Source: Steromphala cineraria
Lineage: Eukaryota > Mollusca > Gastropoda > Trochida > Trochidae
Direction: 5' to 3'
Length of the DNA: 64,000 bases
NCBI GenBank assembly: GCA_916613615.1
Contig: OU744721.1
Coordinates: 53,082,747-53,146,746 of the forward strand
Shown: piece by piece, positions 22,750 through 35,351 of the stretch
Numbering within the stretch: the first letter of the stretch is position 1
Layout: every line of letters begins with the position of its first letter
The notes under the pieces: model-generated
What the model was told of the DNA's origin: nothing
Database searches by the model: none
The model's input: only the letters and a program-made list of their open reading frames with translations
Translations under genes and position numbers: made by a program

Positions 22750-23650
22750 TAGCTCATCTGGCCTGTAAGGCCCGATGGGCTTATGGCATGGCATGTTTTC
22801 CGGCGTCCGTCCGTCCGACCGTCCATCCGTCCGTCCGTCCGTAAACTTTGTGGAATTTCGACTTCTTCTCCAGAACCATAAGGCCTGGAAAGCTGAAACT
22901 TTGTGTACAGACTCCTTGGCGAGTGAGTATTATAAATTGTAGCTTTTGGTGGCCCTGTGACCCCTAATAAAGGCCACAGGGGCCAAGCCCTAAAAACCTA
23001 TTTTCATCTTCTTCTCCAGAAGCATTAGGCCTAGAAAGCTGAAACTTTCTGTACAGACTCCTTGGCGAGTGAGTATTATAAATTGTAGCTTTGGTGGCCC
23101 TGTGACCCCTAATAAGGGCCACAGGGGGCACGCCCTAAAAACCTATTTTCATCTTCTTCTCCAGAAGCATTAGGCCTAGAAAGCTGAAACTTTCTGTACA
23201 GACTCCTTGGCGAGTGAGTATTATAAATTGTAGCTTTGGTGGTCCTGTGACCCCTAATAAGGGCCACAGGGGGCACGCCCTAAAAACCTATTTTCATCTT
23301 CTACTCCAGGACCATAAGGCCTAGGAAGCTGAAACTTTGTGTACAGACTCTTTGGCTAGTGAAGATTATAAATTGTAGCTTTGGTGGCCCTGTGACCCCT
23401 GATAAGGGCCACAGAGACCAAACCCTAAAAACCTCTTTACATCTTCTTCTCCAGAAGCATAAGGCCTAGAAAGCTTAAATTTTGTGAACAGACTCCTTGA
23501 CAACTTAGGAATTTGAATTGTAGATTTGGTGACCCTGTTGCCCCTAATAAAGGCAAAAGGAACGTCCTTAAAATCTATTTTCATCTTCTCCTCCTGAAGT
23601 ATAAGGCCTAGAAAACTGAAACTTGTCGCCTATATACTTAACTTTATGAT
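22750..23650. repeat. 145-bp tandem repeat with mollusc-type leader
   Basis: The leader starts AGCTCATCTGGCC, followed by a GTCC simple run. Then come about 5.5 units of 145 bp (CCAGAAGCATTAGGCCTAG, ACAGACTCCTTGGC, CCCTGTGACCCCTAATAA), with units at 22870, 23016, 23161, 23306, 23451 and 23595. The class is familiar from bivalve genomes. Confidence 0.85.
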
Positions 23651-23951
23651 TTGTGACCCTGTGGCCCCTACAATGAGGGAATCACATTGGCCACACTCTA
23701 CAGCATTATTGATAATGAAGCCTGATGAGATACAGAGCCAATGGCTCTATTTTTTCAAATTTGAAATCGACGACAACATGGAAGCATCACGGTCTGATTA
23801 AATGATCGAAGAATAACATTTCAAGTATTGCGCTACCGGGATGCGAAGTTGTTCCACACGGAGTTGCCTTTCCATCGTCCGCTGCCGGCAAGTTTGTCGC
23901 ATATTCTGATGTCAGCTCAGCTACCCTTTCATAAGGTATCTGGCACCCTAT

Positions 23952-24415
23952 GGGCTGCGTTCGTTTTGACCCACTCGAGTGTAATCGTGCGCATGCTCGG
24001 ATGCCACTAAGAGCGAACGACTTGTATGCTTTACTGAGTGTCGCACTTGGTTGCCTGGCTGTAAACAATATGGCCGAAAAATTGAATTTTTCTCAAACAA
24101 TTTATGATTAAATTTTAACAACACATGGTCTCCAAAATCACAGATATGTTATAGATTTCCTTTAACCAAATCTAAACCTCATATTGGCATGTTGCTAATG
24201 TGTTAAAACAAACTTATATTTAAGTAAGTATGCCTGTGGTATGTTATAAACACTGTGTCAATTGACGTACTTCCGTTACTCTCACGACCTCCCTCCCCGA
24301 TTTAGCATGGGGGACATTGAGTGACTCGAGAGTGCACACGAGAGTGACACTATGGTCGTTCGATTAGGAATTTCATCGCTCGTGCGACACACTATGTGCA
24401 AAACGAACGCAGCCC
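23952..24415. mobile_element. MITE with GGGCTGCGTTCGTTTTG termini
   Basis: Inverted ends GGGCTGCGTTCGTTTTG and CAAAACGAACGCAGCCC lie 464 bp apart. The interior contains further imperfect inverse blocks (ACTCGAGTG, GAGCGAACGA). No clear target duplication. hAT-like by look of the ends, unproven. Confidence 0.7.
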
Positions 24416-25619
24416 CGGTGTCAGTAGCTAGGGGAAGGTACCTCCCGAGTACCATTCGTTTGACATCATCCCCGCCACTCTGTTCGATGTGATTGGTCCG
24501 CTTATAACTATGTTTGTCTGCACTTAACAGAACTTATTAGTTTGCTTAGATCAGACCGTTCAGAAGGGAAACTCCTTGATTGAACAAGTTCGTATCCCGG
24601 CATCGTCAGTATTGTGGAACTTGTATTCTTTGGTATCTGGATATTTTGATCAGACTGGAAAGCACAATCATCACATTAAAGCATGCATGGTTGGATATTA
24701 TTTGTACAACGTTTAACGATACCCAACATAACAGATTTTACACAGTTCATGTATAACAACAAGAGATGCAGTCGCTCTCAACCGCGAAGTTAAGATACCC
24801 CTAGGTTTAAAGGTACCGTTACACGTTTTTCTTACTGAAATATTGGGTAGATCACTAAAGGGAGAAAGAAGTCACAAAATTGCTACAAATCAAACAATAG
24901 ATATTTTCAAACGAAGTCATCAACGTGATTAAACAACGTCATTCATTTCTCTCAGTTGAATTTAAGGTGTTCACATTCAAAAGCTGCGCGAAGTTTGAAA
25001 CTTGGCACTAACAGGACAAGACCCTGAGGGAATCGGGTTGAGTGGTGAACTCTTGTAGCGCTGAAGAACAAAAGCTAACATTGGTAGAAATTTTAAGAAA
25101 TACATAAAAAATGACTTTGAAATTACATTTTAATCATTCTGATAACAATTTTATCACAAAGTAATTTATTACACTAACATTGATTGCATCCTGTTGAAGA
25201 CATATGTTTGGCATTAAATATTTGGCAACATTGTTATACTCTTGAAATGGCACACACAAATAAATTATTATGCTATTGATTTTAACAGTATATCAATATA
25301 ACATCCATGCAGCATGTATATAGTGAATGGTTATAATATATGGGATTTTGTATCTTACTTTGGCAAACTGATAATTGCATTTATGTCAAAATGCTTCGAA
25401 AATTCCAATGTTAAGCTTTCACTGCCTTGATGACCAAATGGCAGTTTATGATTAGAGATTTCATTGTCTATGATTTTGGAAGGTAAAATATCTAAACTAA
25501 TATCTAAACTTCGTATTTACTCGTTGGTTCATATTAAAAAATATCTTTTGACTTCAACTCGTGCTGATATAAACGAAATTAGGGGCAGGATCCTATACAA
25601 AATGATGCAATTGTTGGAC
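24416..25619. other. Intergenic DNA 3' of gene C
   Basis: No gene or repeat family identified. It should contain the 3' UTR of gene C (minus strand), but no convincing poly-A signal was picked out. Confidence 0.4.
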
Positions 25620-26245
25620 TCAGTAATAGAAATACTCCGGGGGCGGAGCTGAAGGTGCAGCTCTTGCTACATCTACTTGGGACGAAATATTAGATATAGT
25701 CTCTCTAGGTTGTTCCTGGTCTGCTGTTGAACTTCTGCTCATTCCTGGACTTGGTTGCGTTAGCAAAGACACTGGCACTGCCACAAGGGCCATTGGTGGG
25801 TTGGAAGACGATGGCAAGGATGTCCACAACTGATTCTCTTGGGGCCCTTGAGTTGCACCCTGAGCAGTTGGAGTATTTGTGGACGATGGTAAGGATGTCC
25901 ACAAGGAACTTTCATGAGTCCCAGGAGAAGAAACGTGCGCTCCTGATGGGTTGAACGACGGTTGCAAAGAAGTGAACAAAAGACCATCCTGGGTTCCAGG
26001 AGATGAAGCCACTGAAGGACCTCGGGAAGGTTGACCAGGAAGGGTAGTCCTGTTCTGATGAAGCTCAGACTCTCGAATCACCCTCCGTCTGTCCATGCAG
26101 CTGCCTGCCAACATACAGACTCCCCCTAAACAGCTGCAGCAGTTGGCTATGCAGCTGATCACGACTCCCCATTCTGCTGTCACAGACGAGTCAGTTGATC
26201 TCACAGTGGCCAGGTACAACACACACGTGACTACTCCGAGTATAC
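25620..26245 (-). CDS. Gene C exon 3: helices 3-4 and cytoplasmic tail
   Basis: Acceptor (minus) TGTCTGTCCAG at 26246, TGA at 25622-25620, 626 nt. Helix 3 is GILGVVTCVLYLATV. Helix 4 is Cys-rich (ISCIANCCSCLGG). A basic MDRRR follows, then the repeated Ser/Pro/Thr tail. Confidence 0.8.
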
Positions 26246-29200
26246 CTGGACAGACATGAACATATGGTTATTCAGTGGGTGGGTTGGGGTATGTCCATAA
26301 CATCATAAAAGTCTGCTGCATTTCAAATTTGTACGTGGTTGTCGAGTTATATAATATGATCACAACTGGTTTATGAAATATCAATATTTAAAAAAAGTAA
26401 AAGTTACTGCTACTTGAATTTAGAGAATGCTAATTTTTAATGAAATAGATTTTAAACAATTTTCTATTATTAAAAGAGAACATTGTAAAATTGTGGATCA
26501 CAGTATCGTCAACGATGCAAATTTGGGACTTTTGCGTCTTTCCCGCTCACTAACAGTCAGCTACAACACCGACACTTTCAACAGTCTTACACGGCTTAAT
26601 GTTATATATATAAGATCATCATCTTCAGCATAGCAAAGAGCAACACATTTAAGAACTTAATTTATTGAGATTGCCGCACGACTTTCAACATCTGAACATT
26701 TTATTATTTTAAATAACAACTTATTTGTATCAAAGGTTACTAATACCGTATACCGGGAAATTTTCGTGGTTGGTAATTTTCGTGGTTTTCGTGGGTAGAG
26801 CTTGAACAACGAAATTTTCCATACCACAAAAGACATTTGTTCATCTGAAGACACATGAATTCTTTCAAGCGCGTTATAGGCTCATTTGTTAATAACCCAA
26901 GAGCATAAACGTGTGAATCAAAATCCATGTGATACACCAAATCGTGTGCTTTTTGGTATTTTACAGAAAAATTCTAACGCAATTTTACAATTAAACTTTT
27001 TGTTTTGTCCAGACAAGGTCACGTGACGAGAAATGAAGGTATTTTAGAAAGTGAATTTCATAATGTGTTAGTTCAATGTACTCTTACTGGTTATAAAGGT
27101 ACAAGTTATAACCACTGTGTCTTGTTCTTTAAATAATTTTCTACTTTAATATAAGGTGTGAATATTAAATATTTCACATATTGCATACATACATATACAA
27201 GATAATCAAAAATAGTGTAGTGTATGGCCAGAAGCACAAAAAACATGCGTTGAATGTATGGATATTGTAGAACATAGCAATCTAGTTAAAACTAGCTGTA
27301 ATATACATACACCCAAAAGTCCTCACGTTACATCTAGCTACTAATTCAAAGAGATCAGCCAGTTCGTTTTCCATTGGTTGATTTCCGCGCATGCTCTACA
27401 CCATCTTCCTACGCAGAGCCTAAAAGGCCAGTTTCCAAACTGTCAGTTTTATGCCTTGCTGCATAGCCTTGAGTTTTCTGTGCTTGATCTCTAGTCTGTA
27501 GGGGCACTATAGCAGCACAGAAAAGTAAAGTCTCTGCAGCAAGGCATAAAATTACAGTTTGGAAACTGGCCTTTTAGGCTCTGCGTAGGAAGATGGCTCT
27601 ACACGGACCAGGTGGGTTAGTAGCTAGATGTAACGTGAGGACTTAGGGGACGATAATATTACAGCTACTTTTAACTTGATTGATTAACATAGCCAAACAA
27701 TATTAAATCAATACGGTCTTTCTTACTCCTAAAGATAAAAAGTACTAATATAACATAAGACATTACTTCATTTTATTCACATTCATAGTAGAGCCTCATA
27801 AACAAAACATCGATTGGCTTACCTGAAACGACCGGTAGATATGAAACGATTTTGTTCTCTGTCTGTACATTTTTCCCGTACACAGTGCAGTTATGTATGG
27901 CGAGGAGAAGGGCCGCTATACAGTAGAGAGACAGGGCGATACAGGCCAGAGATCGACTTGCTTGGAGAAAGGCTGCAACAGAAAATTCTTCAGTTACCAA
28001 GGCCGAAGTTTCCGATGTTCTACACTTCAATATCACCCCTTGCATTTTTCATAAGAAAATCTGTACAGATATAACCGGCCCTTTAATTTTGACTTCTTTA
28101 AGTGGCAATTGGGAAGTTTGTATGAAATTATATGGATTTACAACTTATGTATTGCAAATGGATTTGGTTTGAAAAAAAATATCAATACTCATGGATATTT
28201 CAGATTTGAATCATTCTTTTAGGCGCATGCCCAGGGACTTGAATTTGAAAGTTTTAAGAAAACCTCGCCAATCTGTAGGCTGAGAATGAGAGCAAAGTAC
28301 TGTATTTCTAACCAATTCCTCGACACAGGACCGATAAGTGTTTAACACCTGTTTTGGGAGTTTTGCGGTTCCTATTGACGAAGCAGTATCATTTGTTTAG
28401 TTTAATCAAGGGCGTGCACAATAAGTACATGATTTTCTGATGAATAGTCCCAGGGTGGTATAGTGTAGAGCACAGGAGCATTTGATCTTGGAAAAATATT
28501 TTCTCTGTCTCATGGGGGTTGAATGTTTTCTAAAAATTTAGGATATCCATAAATACAGTTTGTGAGCTACATGTACACGTGTATAATAGTACACATATCA
28601 TGTAATTTGAAAAGTATATGAGACATCGAAATATAGCCAGCGCTGGAAGTAAACAATCGTAAGATTTGCGCAAGAAGAGACTATTATTGGCACAACAACA
28701 AAATCCTTTTTAATGCATTTATTCAGTTGTCAATGGAAGGTCACATTATCTAAAGATTATCTAAATCATAACATAAAAAAAATTATATTCTAAAACTTCA
28801 GTAAATGATTCTTAACGTTAAACAAATTGTCGTAAATTATCATCAAATGTACGAATTATTCTCTTCTCATAAAATCGATAAGGAAATGCTATTCTAAGAT
28901 GAAAAAATCTGTTCTTTTGAAAGACTTACTTCTTTTTTCATTTGAAATTCGAAAACGGTCGATAACATCATTTCATTACTTTGACTATGATAAGTGAACA
29001 CAATGAAACGTGATGTACATTTGTCAGGGCAAATCATTTGATGCAAATGATGTTTAGATAAATTCAATTTCCATGATATTTGCACTAAACAGGTAAACAC
29101 ACTTTTGGGGGCAGCTGTATATAGTAATCACTAATACCTTTTGTATGTCCATATGCCAAAATCACAACTTCAATTTACAAACAAACTTGTTTCAGCTGCT

Positions 29201-31435
29201 ATTTCATTCTTACAACCATAAGATATATTTCTGGTTATTCAAATTAAGTCTCAAAAATACATTTAACTTTTGCAAGTAACGATACAAGGTCCGGTTTTCG
29301 ATCACCAATCTTTCAGGTCATATCTATATCGAAAAGCTTAGGTTCCTAAATGATCAACTTAAAATGGCTCTCCAGTAATTAACTAAAGCCAAGACTTATC
29401 AAAACTTGCCAGATTTCATTCATATCGAGCCGTGACAAAGAATAGCGATATTAATGCGTTTTTTCAGATAGGAAGTACGTAACCCCTAATATATATTAAA
29501 ATAATTACTGTAACTTAAGTTATATTATGTTATTTCTAAAGGCGTTTCATTTCATATGTGTATTCAGTCAATCTAGACTTGCAGAATTAGGACCTAGACT
29601 GTATTAAAGGCTTCTATTTGATACAGCCATGATGCAGGACCAAGCCCTGATCACGAAGGACAAGTTAAATAATTTTTACAAATCCCTGACTCCGAATGTA
29701 GTCTCCATAAATCAATATATGACTCTACGAAACAAAAAATTGTCGTTACACATATTTTATAAATATTTCCCACCATTTAACTGTCATGGTTTCACCACTA
29801 AAGACATTGATTTCATCAAGACAAATATGGAGAGAACGTGATTATGGATTCCAGGAAACGAACGCCTTAAGACGTCAATATATTCTTGGAAGTACGTTAT
29901 CAGATAATCTATTCACTATTTATATTGGCTTTTCAAAGGCTCTTATGTAAAACTTTTGAATCGATATCCAAGTTACCTACCAAATAGTGTGCTGTCTGGT
30001 ATTTTACTGAGTATATGTGTATTCAGTCAACCAAGAACTGAGCATAACATTGGAAGCTAGACTGGATTTAAGGCTCCTATTTAAAACAGTCATGAAGCAG
30101 GACTAAGTCCCGAAGGACAAGTTAATTATTTTTTTACAAATCCAAATTGTCATTACACATATTTTATAAATATTTCCCAACATTTCACTGACATGGTTTA
30201 TCACTAAAGACATTGATGTATTCAAGACAAATATATATATGGAGAGAACGTGATTATGGTTTCCAGGAAACGAACTCCTTTCCACGTAAATACATTCTTG
30301 GAAGTGAGTTATCAGGGAATCTATTCACTGTAAATATTGGCATGTCAAGGGCTCTTTTGTTAAAACTTCAAGGTCACAAACGTACAAGTAAATTGATATC
30401 CTAGCGACAAACTAAATTGTTTGTTTTCTACTATTATACTGAATGATTCTCACGCAATTTTTCAATTTTACCTTTTGTTTTGTCCAGACTAGGTCACGTG
30501 ATCAGAAAAGTTAAGGGTTTTTAGGAAGTGATTTCATAATGTGTTTGGTAAATGTCCACTGACTGGCTTTAAACGTGAAGGCAATAACTACAGTGTTCAC
30601 AGGAAGACCAACCTATTGTTCGGCTTTAAAATAGTGATAAAGATTTAAACCTGTCACATAATCAACCCAAATGACAAATGTATAGTAACTATTTGTAAAC
30701 TCATATGACCTTGTATATACCCAGGGGCCAAAACAAACTGTATGGAGTTTCTGGTTACATAACCAAACGATAGTACAAACTGACTGCTTAATATGTATTT
30801 CCAAAATTACGCTTGACTTAATGACTAGCGTCATTGTCCGGTTTTCGATCAGAATCGTGCGTTTTGCCTTCACTTCTGCAACGATTTTAAGATGATACTT
30901 TTCAGCAACAGTGAGAATTTCTCGATTAATGACATAATTCACAAAAATTGTCAAACCTAACTTTATACGCCTTTATAAAGGATATGTTATACTTTATATC
31001 TTATCAAGGACTAAGGTTTATTTAAAAAAAAACTGTTCATTGTTAAAAAAATTAGAAACAGTTTTTGTGAAAACCGACTCTTGATATCTTATAGATGTTT
31101 GTAGTTAGAACACATTTCTTTACAAAACGCATAAATCGTGAAAAATATGTTCACACATGCAAATAAAATAAACTGTTTTGAATATAAAATACATAAGTAA
31201 AATTGCTTGTATATTACTTACGTTCGTCTACAAAGACTGGGTATGATTGACAATCGAAAGCTGACTTGGTACAGGTGTGTTGCCAGAGACCCTCATAGGT
31301 ATTTACACCTGTCTCGCTGTTCAAGGTACTCCGCCAGGTGGGCATTGCAAATGTAAATGTATATAAAACAAAACTCACAGTCCACGCAAGGCAGCCAAAT
31401 ATATAGCAGCAGTGTTTTTTAACAAGTGACGGCAT
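25620..31435 (-). CDS. Gene C: claudin/PMP22-like four-helix protein with repeated PPxY tail
   Basis: Three minus-strand exons (31435-31222, 27972-27823, 26245-25620) join in phase 1 into 329 aa. Helix 1 is at about 9-31. W34, G49-L50-W51, C55 and C62 match the claudin W-GLW-C-C signature at nearly canonical positions, followed by LQASRSL before helix 2 (about 79-97). Helices 3 and 4 are at about 122-136 and 147-170. The ~160-residue cytoplasmic tail has three ~30-residue repeats around (W/F)TSL..S.NP and ends APPPEYFYY, with a PPxY WW-domain-binding motif. Claudin-superfamily members form junction barriers or modulate membrane partners. The exact role here is unknown. Oriented opposite to genes A and B. 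Confidence 0.78.
26246..27281. other. Gene C intron 2, part
   Basis: Noncoding. It contains a TACCGGGAAATTTTCGTGG stretch (about 26752) of a type often dispersed in marine invertebrates, and a segment at 26945-27125 repeated at 30425-30612. Confidence 0.5.
26945..27125 (+). repeat. Dispersed segment shared with 30425-30612
   Basis: Both contain TTTTTGTTTTGTCCAGAC, AGGTCACGTGA and TTTCATAATGTGTT in the same order. About 170 bp, diverged. Both copies are in gene C introns. Confidence 0.7.
27282..27682. mobile_element. Foldback element interrupted by a Mutator-like MITE
   Basis: Outer arms (AGTTAAAACTAGCTGTAAT and CTCACGTTACATCTAGCTAC, and their inverses near 27610-27680) flank a unique part. 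The MITE at 27402-27595 is inserted in the middle. A second copy of the outer element, lacking one arm, is at 50460-50610. Confidence 0.8.
27402..27595. mobile_element. Mutator-like MITE copy 2
   Basis: 194 bp. Near-perfect ~60-bp terminal inverted repeats starting CATCTTCCTACGCAGAGCC. An exact 9-bp target duplication, GCTCTACAC, lies on both sides (27393-27401, 27596-27604). No coding capacity, so it must depend on an enzyme supplied elsewhere. Confidence 0.9.
27823..27972 (-). CDS. Gene C exon 2: helix 2
   Basis: 150 nt, acceptor TTCTGTTGCAG and donor TCAGGTAAGC on the minus strand, phases 1/1. It reads FLQASRSLACIALSLYC, then IAALLLAIHNC and a short polar loop. The Q-A-x-R arrangement just before helix 2 is typical of claudins. 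Confidence 0.8.
27973..29554. other. Gene C intron 1, proximal part
   Basis: Noncoding, AT-rich. No repeat family or RNA recognised. Confidence 0.4.
29555..30412. repeat. ~448-bp direct duplication
   Basis: Two head-to-tail copies start at TGTGTATTCAGTCAA (about 29558 and 30006). They share TTACACATATTTTATAAATA, GAGAACGTGATTATGG and CAGGAAACGAAC. They look derived from a former coding or LINE sequence but no domain can be named. In gene C intron 1. Confidence 0.75.
30425..30612 (+). repeat. Dispersed segment shared with 26945-27125
   Basis: Second copy, containing TTTTGTTTTGTCCAGACTAG and AGGTCACGTGATCAG, immediately after the 448-bp duplication. Confidence 0.7.
31222..31435 (-). CDS. Gene C exon 1: helix 1 and first extracellular loop
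   Basis: Starts at the ATG ending at 31435, donor GTAAGT (minus), phase 1, 214 nt. A short basic N-terminus (MPSLVKK) precedes helix 1. W34, GLW 49-51, C55 and C62 define the claudin-like loop. Confidence 0.82.
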
Positions 31436-32055
31436 CGTTAGTTCCTTATATATGTCAGTTGAAATAACTATTCTTGGTATCTGACTTGACCATTCGCTTG
31501 ATCATTTCTTTGATTTTTTTATTTCCTGTTCATTCAAGGTCCTCTCGTTTTCCTGTATTTTATTTTGTAGCAAATCTCCCTGATTGAGTGATAAGAGAAA
31601 ATATCGATTTCCAGCGGACAATCACAGCATTTATCTCCGTAAAGGTACAACTATATAGAATAGTTTTCATTGAATCAGGTTTTCTTTTCTTGTTCTGTGG
31701 ACGAAAATTTTGTTCAACAAAAGTAGTCAACTTCCTCGCATGTTCATAATCTTTAACTCACATGGTACAAAACCAAAAAAATCGAGTATATAAACTATTC
31801 CGTATATGCTCTTTAGGTTTCATTTCCACACAGATTTCACAAACAATATTCAACACTTAACTATCATGTCATTTTTAAGAAATCACTATAGATTTAAAAG
31901 TGTCGATTTCAATCAGATATGGCAGTCACAAGTCTAATGTATTTCAATCAATTTCAGTACAACTTCACGAATCCAATAGTAAATTCCTTTCGTCAAACGT
32001 CGATGTCAACACCCAAATTACACCAATGTATGTCCAAATAAGGAAATTAATCCAC

Positions 32056-32275
32056 GAATAGCCCTACAAGAAATATTTGAGTTGAATCCATTTGTTACAA
32101 GTGTCCCAAATAAGGCTCGGTTCCATGAACAGTTTACCAAGAGATATTTAAGTTGAATCCATTTGTTAGGTGTCCCAAATAAGGCACAGTTCCACGAACA
32201 GTTTACCAAGACATATTTAAGTTGAATCCATTTGTTAGGTGTCCCAAATAAGGCTCAGTTCCACGACCACTCCAC
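32056..32275. repeat. 69-bp tandem repeat, ~3 copies
   Basis: Units contain GTGTCCCAAATAAGGC, AGTTCCACGAACAGTTTACC and AGTTGAATCCATTTGTTAG. About 620 bp upstream of the gene C ATG. Confidence 0.85.
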
Positions 32276-32639
32276 TTCGTGTGTTGCACCTGACGCTGTT
32301 TACCTGTTGAGCAGGGCGTGGTTTATGTAATACCTGGCCGAGAAGATTATAGTGTAATGTAGTCACGTCCTGCTGTCAGCCGAGTCATAAAGACTTCATT
32401 TCACACGGTGATTGTTTATTTCACTACAGATTATAATTTGTGTCACTGTTGAAAATAGTTAATTTCACACATGAAAAATTAATTTCAATAAAGTAGATAA
32501 TTCATCGTGTACATCTTTAACCAAACATACTTGATCGATAAATCAGTTTGCTTTTAAGGCAAATTTGATACAATTTGCAATATTTTGGTGACTGAAAGAT
32601 TCTCTTAAATGAAGTAAGAACACTTTCAAGTATCAAATA

Positions 32640-33560
32640 GCTATGGATTTACCACAAACGTCTTCACATGACAACCGACGTTGTTCACTTGATATCCACC
32701 TTTGACTTGACAACAAGTTGCTGTTGTTCACTTGTTGCCACCGATATCATTAGAGAATCACTGTTGTTAACTTATAACCACCGATGTTCACTTATGATCA
32801 CAGCTATTCACTTATAACCACCGTTGTTCACTTGACAACCGCCACTGTTTACTTATAACCACCGTTGTTCACTTGTCAACCGCCACTGTTTACTTATAAC
32901 CACCGTTGTTCACTTGACAATCGCCACTGTTTACTTATAACCACCGTTGTTCACTTGACAACCGCCACTGTTTACTTATAAACACCGTTGTTCACTTAAA
33001 CCACCATTGTTTACTTATAACCACCGTTGTTCACTTGACAACCGCCACTGTTTACTTATAACCACCGTTGTTCACTTAAACCACCATTGTTTACTTATAA
33101 CCACCGTTGTTCACTTGACAACCGCCACTGTTTACTTATAACCACCGTTGTTCACTTGACAACCGCCACTGTTTACTTATAACCACCGTTGTTCATTTGA
33201 CAACCACCATTGTTTACTTATAACCACCGTTGTTCACTTAAACCACCATAGTTTACTTATAACCACCGTTGTTCACTTGACAACCGCCACTGTTTACTTA
33301 TAACCACCGTTGTTCACTTGACAACCGCCACTGTTTACTTATAACCACCGTTGTTCACTTGACAACCGCCACTGTTTACTTAGAACCACTGTTGTACACT
33401 TATAACCACCATTGTTTACTTATGACCACTGTTGTTCATTTGAAAACCCCTGTTGTTAACTTAAAACAACCTTTTTCATTTTCACCACTGTTATTCACTT
33501 GAAAACCACCGTCGTACACACGAAAAGACGCCGTTGTTCATTCGACAACAAAAAATCCTC
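32640..33560. repeat. 41-bp minisatellite, ~20 copies
   Basis: A regular core runs from about 32790 to 33390, with units TTGTTCACTTGACAACCGCC plus ACTGTTTACTTATAACCACCG. Some units have lost a half. The edges are degenerate. Upstream of gene C. Confidence 0.9.
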
Positions 33561-34987
33561 ACTTTAGAAAAGAAATTCAGTTGATAAGGTTGTTCACTTG
33601 ATAACCAACACTGTTCACCACTCTATACCATAATATTTTTCAAAAGATGGCCCTGATCTTCAGCATTGAGCTTTCCCGTCTCTCCATAAACAATCCCAAA
33701 TCTCCAAGAAAAGTTCTTATTTAAACCGTCCGTTTTGTCACATCAAATCCTTCATTTTGCTAAAGAGTCCTTCAGTTCACTAAAGGAAATCCTCGATACA
33801 GCACTTTCCAGCTGACCAGCACATATGGAGCAGCTCATAGCTAATCACGATTTGACATATGGTCCTGACATCTGCATGTCACCTGAACAGGTCTGACATT
33901 ATAGCTAAAAGCCTAATGTATTTCATATTTTCCCATTGGTCGACGTGGACGGAAATACATGTTGTGCTTGTAGATTTCACATCAAAAGGAGCCGATTTCA
34001 CTAACAAGTTTCCCCTGTGGTGTTAAAACACATATGGATCATTCCTCTGTGGCCAGCTTAAATTCATTTCACCTGCTGAGTCCTGACTATGTAGCTTGGC
34101 TTATCGCCTTTACTGTTTCGCCATTAGTTATGTGTGATAAGCGGGCTTGTCAATATGAACCACACACTGCGTGCAATGTGCACATGTTCATTGCAGCCAG
34201 TCAATTAATGTTTTAGTTGTACATTTCAGGTAGCCAATTTCAGTTGTGTGCATTGCAGCTATAGTCAATTACTATTGTGTTTGTACATTTAAGGTAGTAA
34301 ATTACTATCGCACATCTCAATTCCGCGGTGTTAATGATTAATTGTGTCTGTAATGAGACACTCACCTTTTTCAAATTGAATTGATTGGTTACATTATTTT
34401 TGCTTGTGCATAGAACTTACTCTTTATGAAATTTGAATTGATAATTTAAGAAAAAAGGTTATGTGAATAACCTCAACGATTATATTGATTGTTTTATCAG
34501 ATTGTTAGTCAAATACGAATGAATGACTTCATAATGTAAGATTTCAATTTTTTCAAATTAATTTTTTTTTCAAATATTTATGACATAGATAACAACCTCT
34601 GAACAAATTAATTCAATAAGAAAAAATCCTCGCTTAACAAACTAATTTTCAAATAATTATTGGAAAGATTACAATTTTCAGAAATCATACTTTAATAAAT
34701 CATATGACATTCAGGTGACATTTACATTTGATGTACATTGATGCAGTTGATGCCAACACTTTTTATATTCAACTAGGAATCACTTATAGTTGAGATATTG
34801 GTAATTTGAGTCTTTGCAGAAAGGTTATGATTTGAATTATATAACCCTCATTATGATGGAAATTGATTGGAATTAATTGCTACCGCAGTCTTAATCAATA
34901 ACACAGGTTTGCATGCACCGACTCCCCATTTATCAGATTACAGCATAGCCTGTCAATCATTGGTTCAGTAATCCTACAGCCACACCC
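33561..34987. other. Intergenic DNA
   Basis: No gene, RNA or repeat family identified. Confidence 0.4.
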
Positions 34988-35351
34988 TTAAAGAGGCAGT
35001 AGCACGTTTTTAGGGGAAATATAAGGTGATGTCAGGAAAATGAAAATGAATGGTTTCATTTGAAAGACAATGTATTTAAACTTAATGGAGCAGTAATAAT
35101 TCAAATATATAACATAAAGTTTAGCCATGCCATTCCTCTTTCTTACACAAAATGAATTTAAGGTGTTTACACAAAATGGCCTCCAATGGATTTTATGTGA
35201 ATCTTCATACTTTGTTCTCTGACTATGGATGATTGGCTTGTGTAATGAGATTTTAAACACTGTCAACAAAATACATTTAGCATAAACTTACAATTATCAG
35301 TGAACATTTTAGAATATAAAATTATCAAAATACATGCTACTGCCCCTTTAA
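34988..35351 (+). repeat. MITE (GGGGCAGTAGCACG family) copy 4
   Basis: TTAAAGAGGCAGTAGCACG to GCTACTGCCCCTTTAA, full length (364 bp), with AAGGTGATGTCAGGAAAATG next to the left end. Confidence 0.9.

Noticed and set aside
32640..33560. CRISPR-like array
   Set aside because: Units are contiguous with no unique spacers, and the context is eukaryotic. It is a minisatellite.
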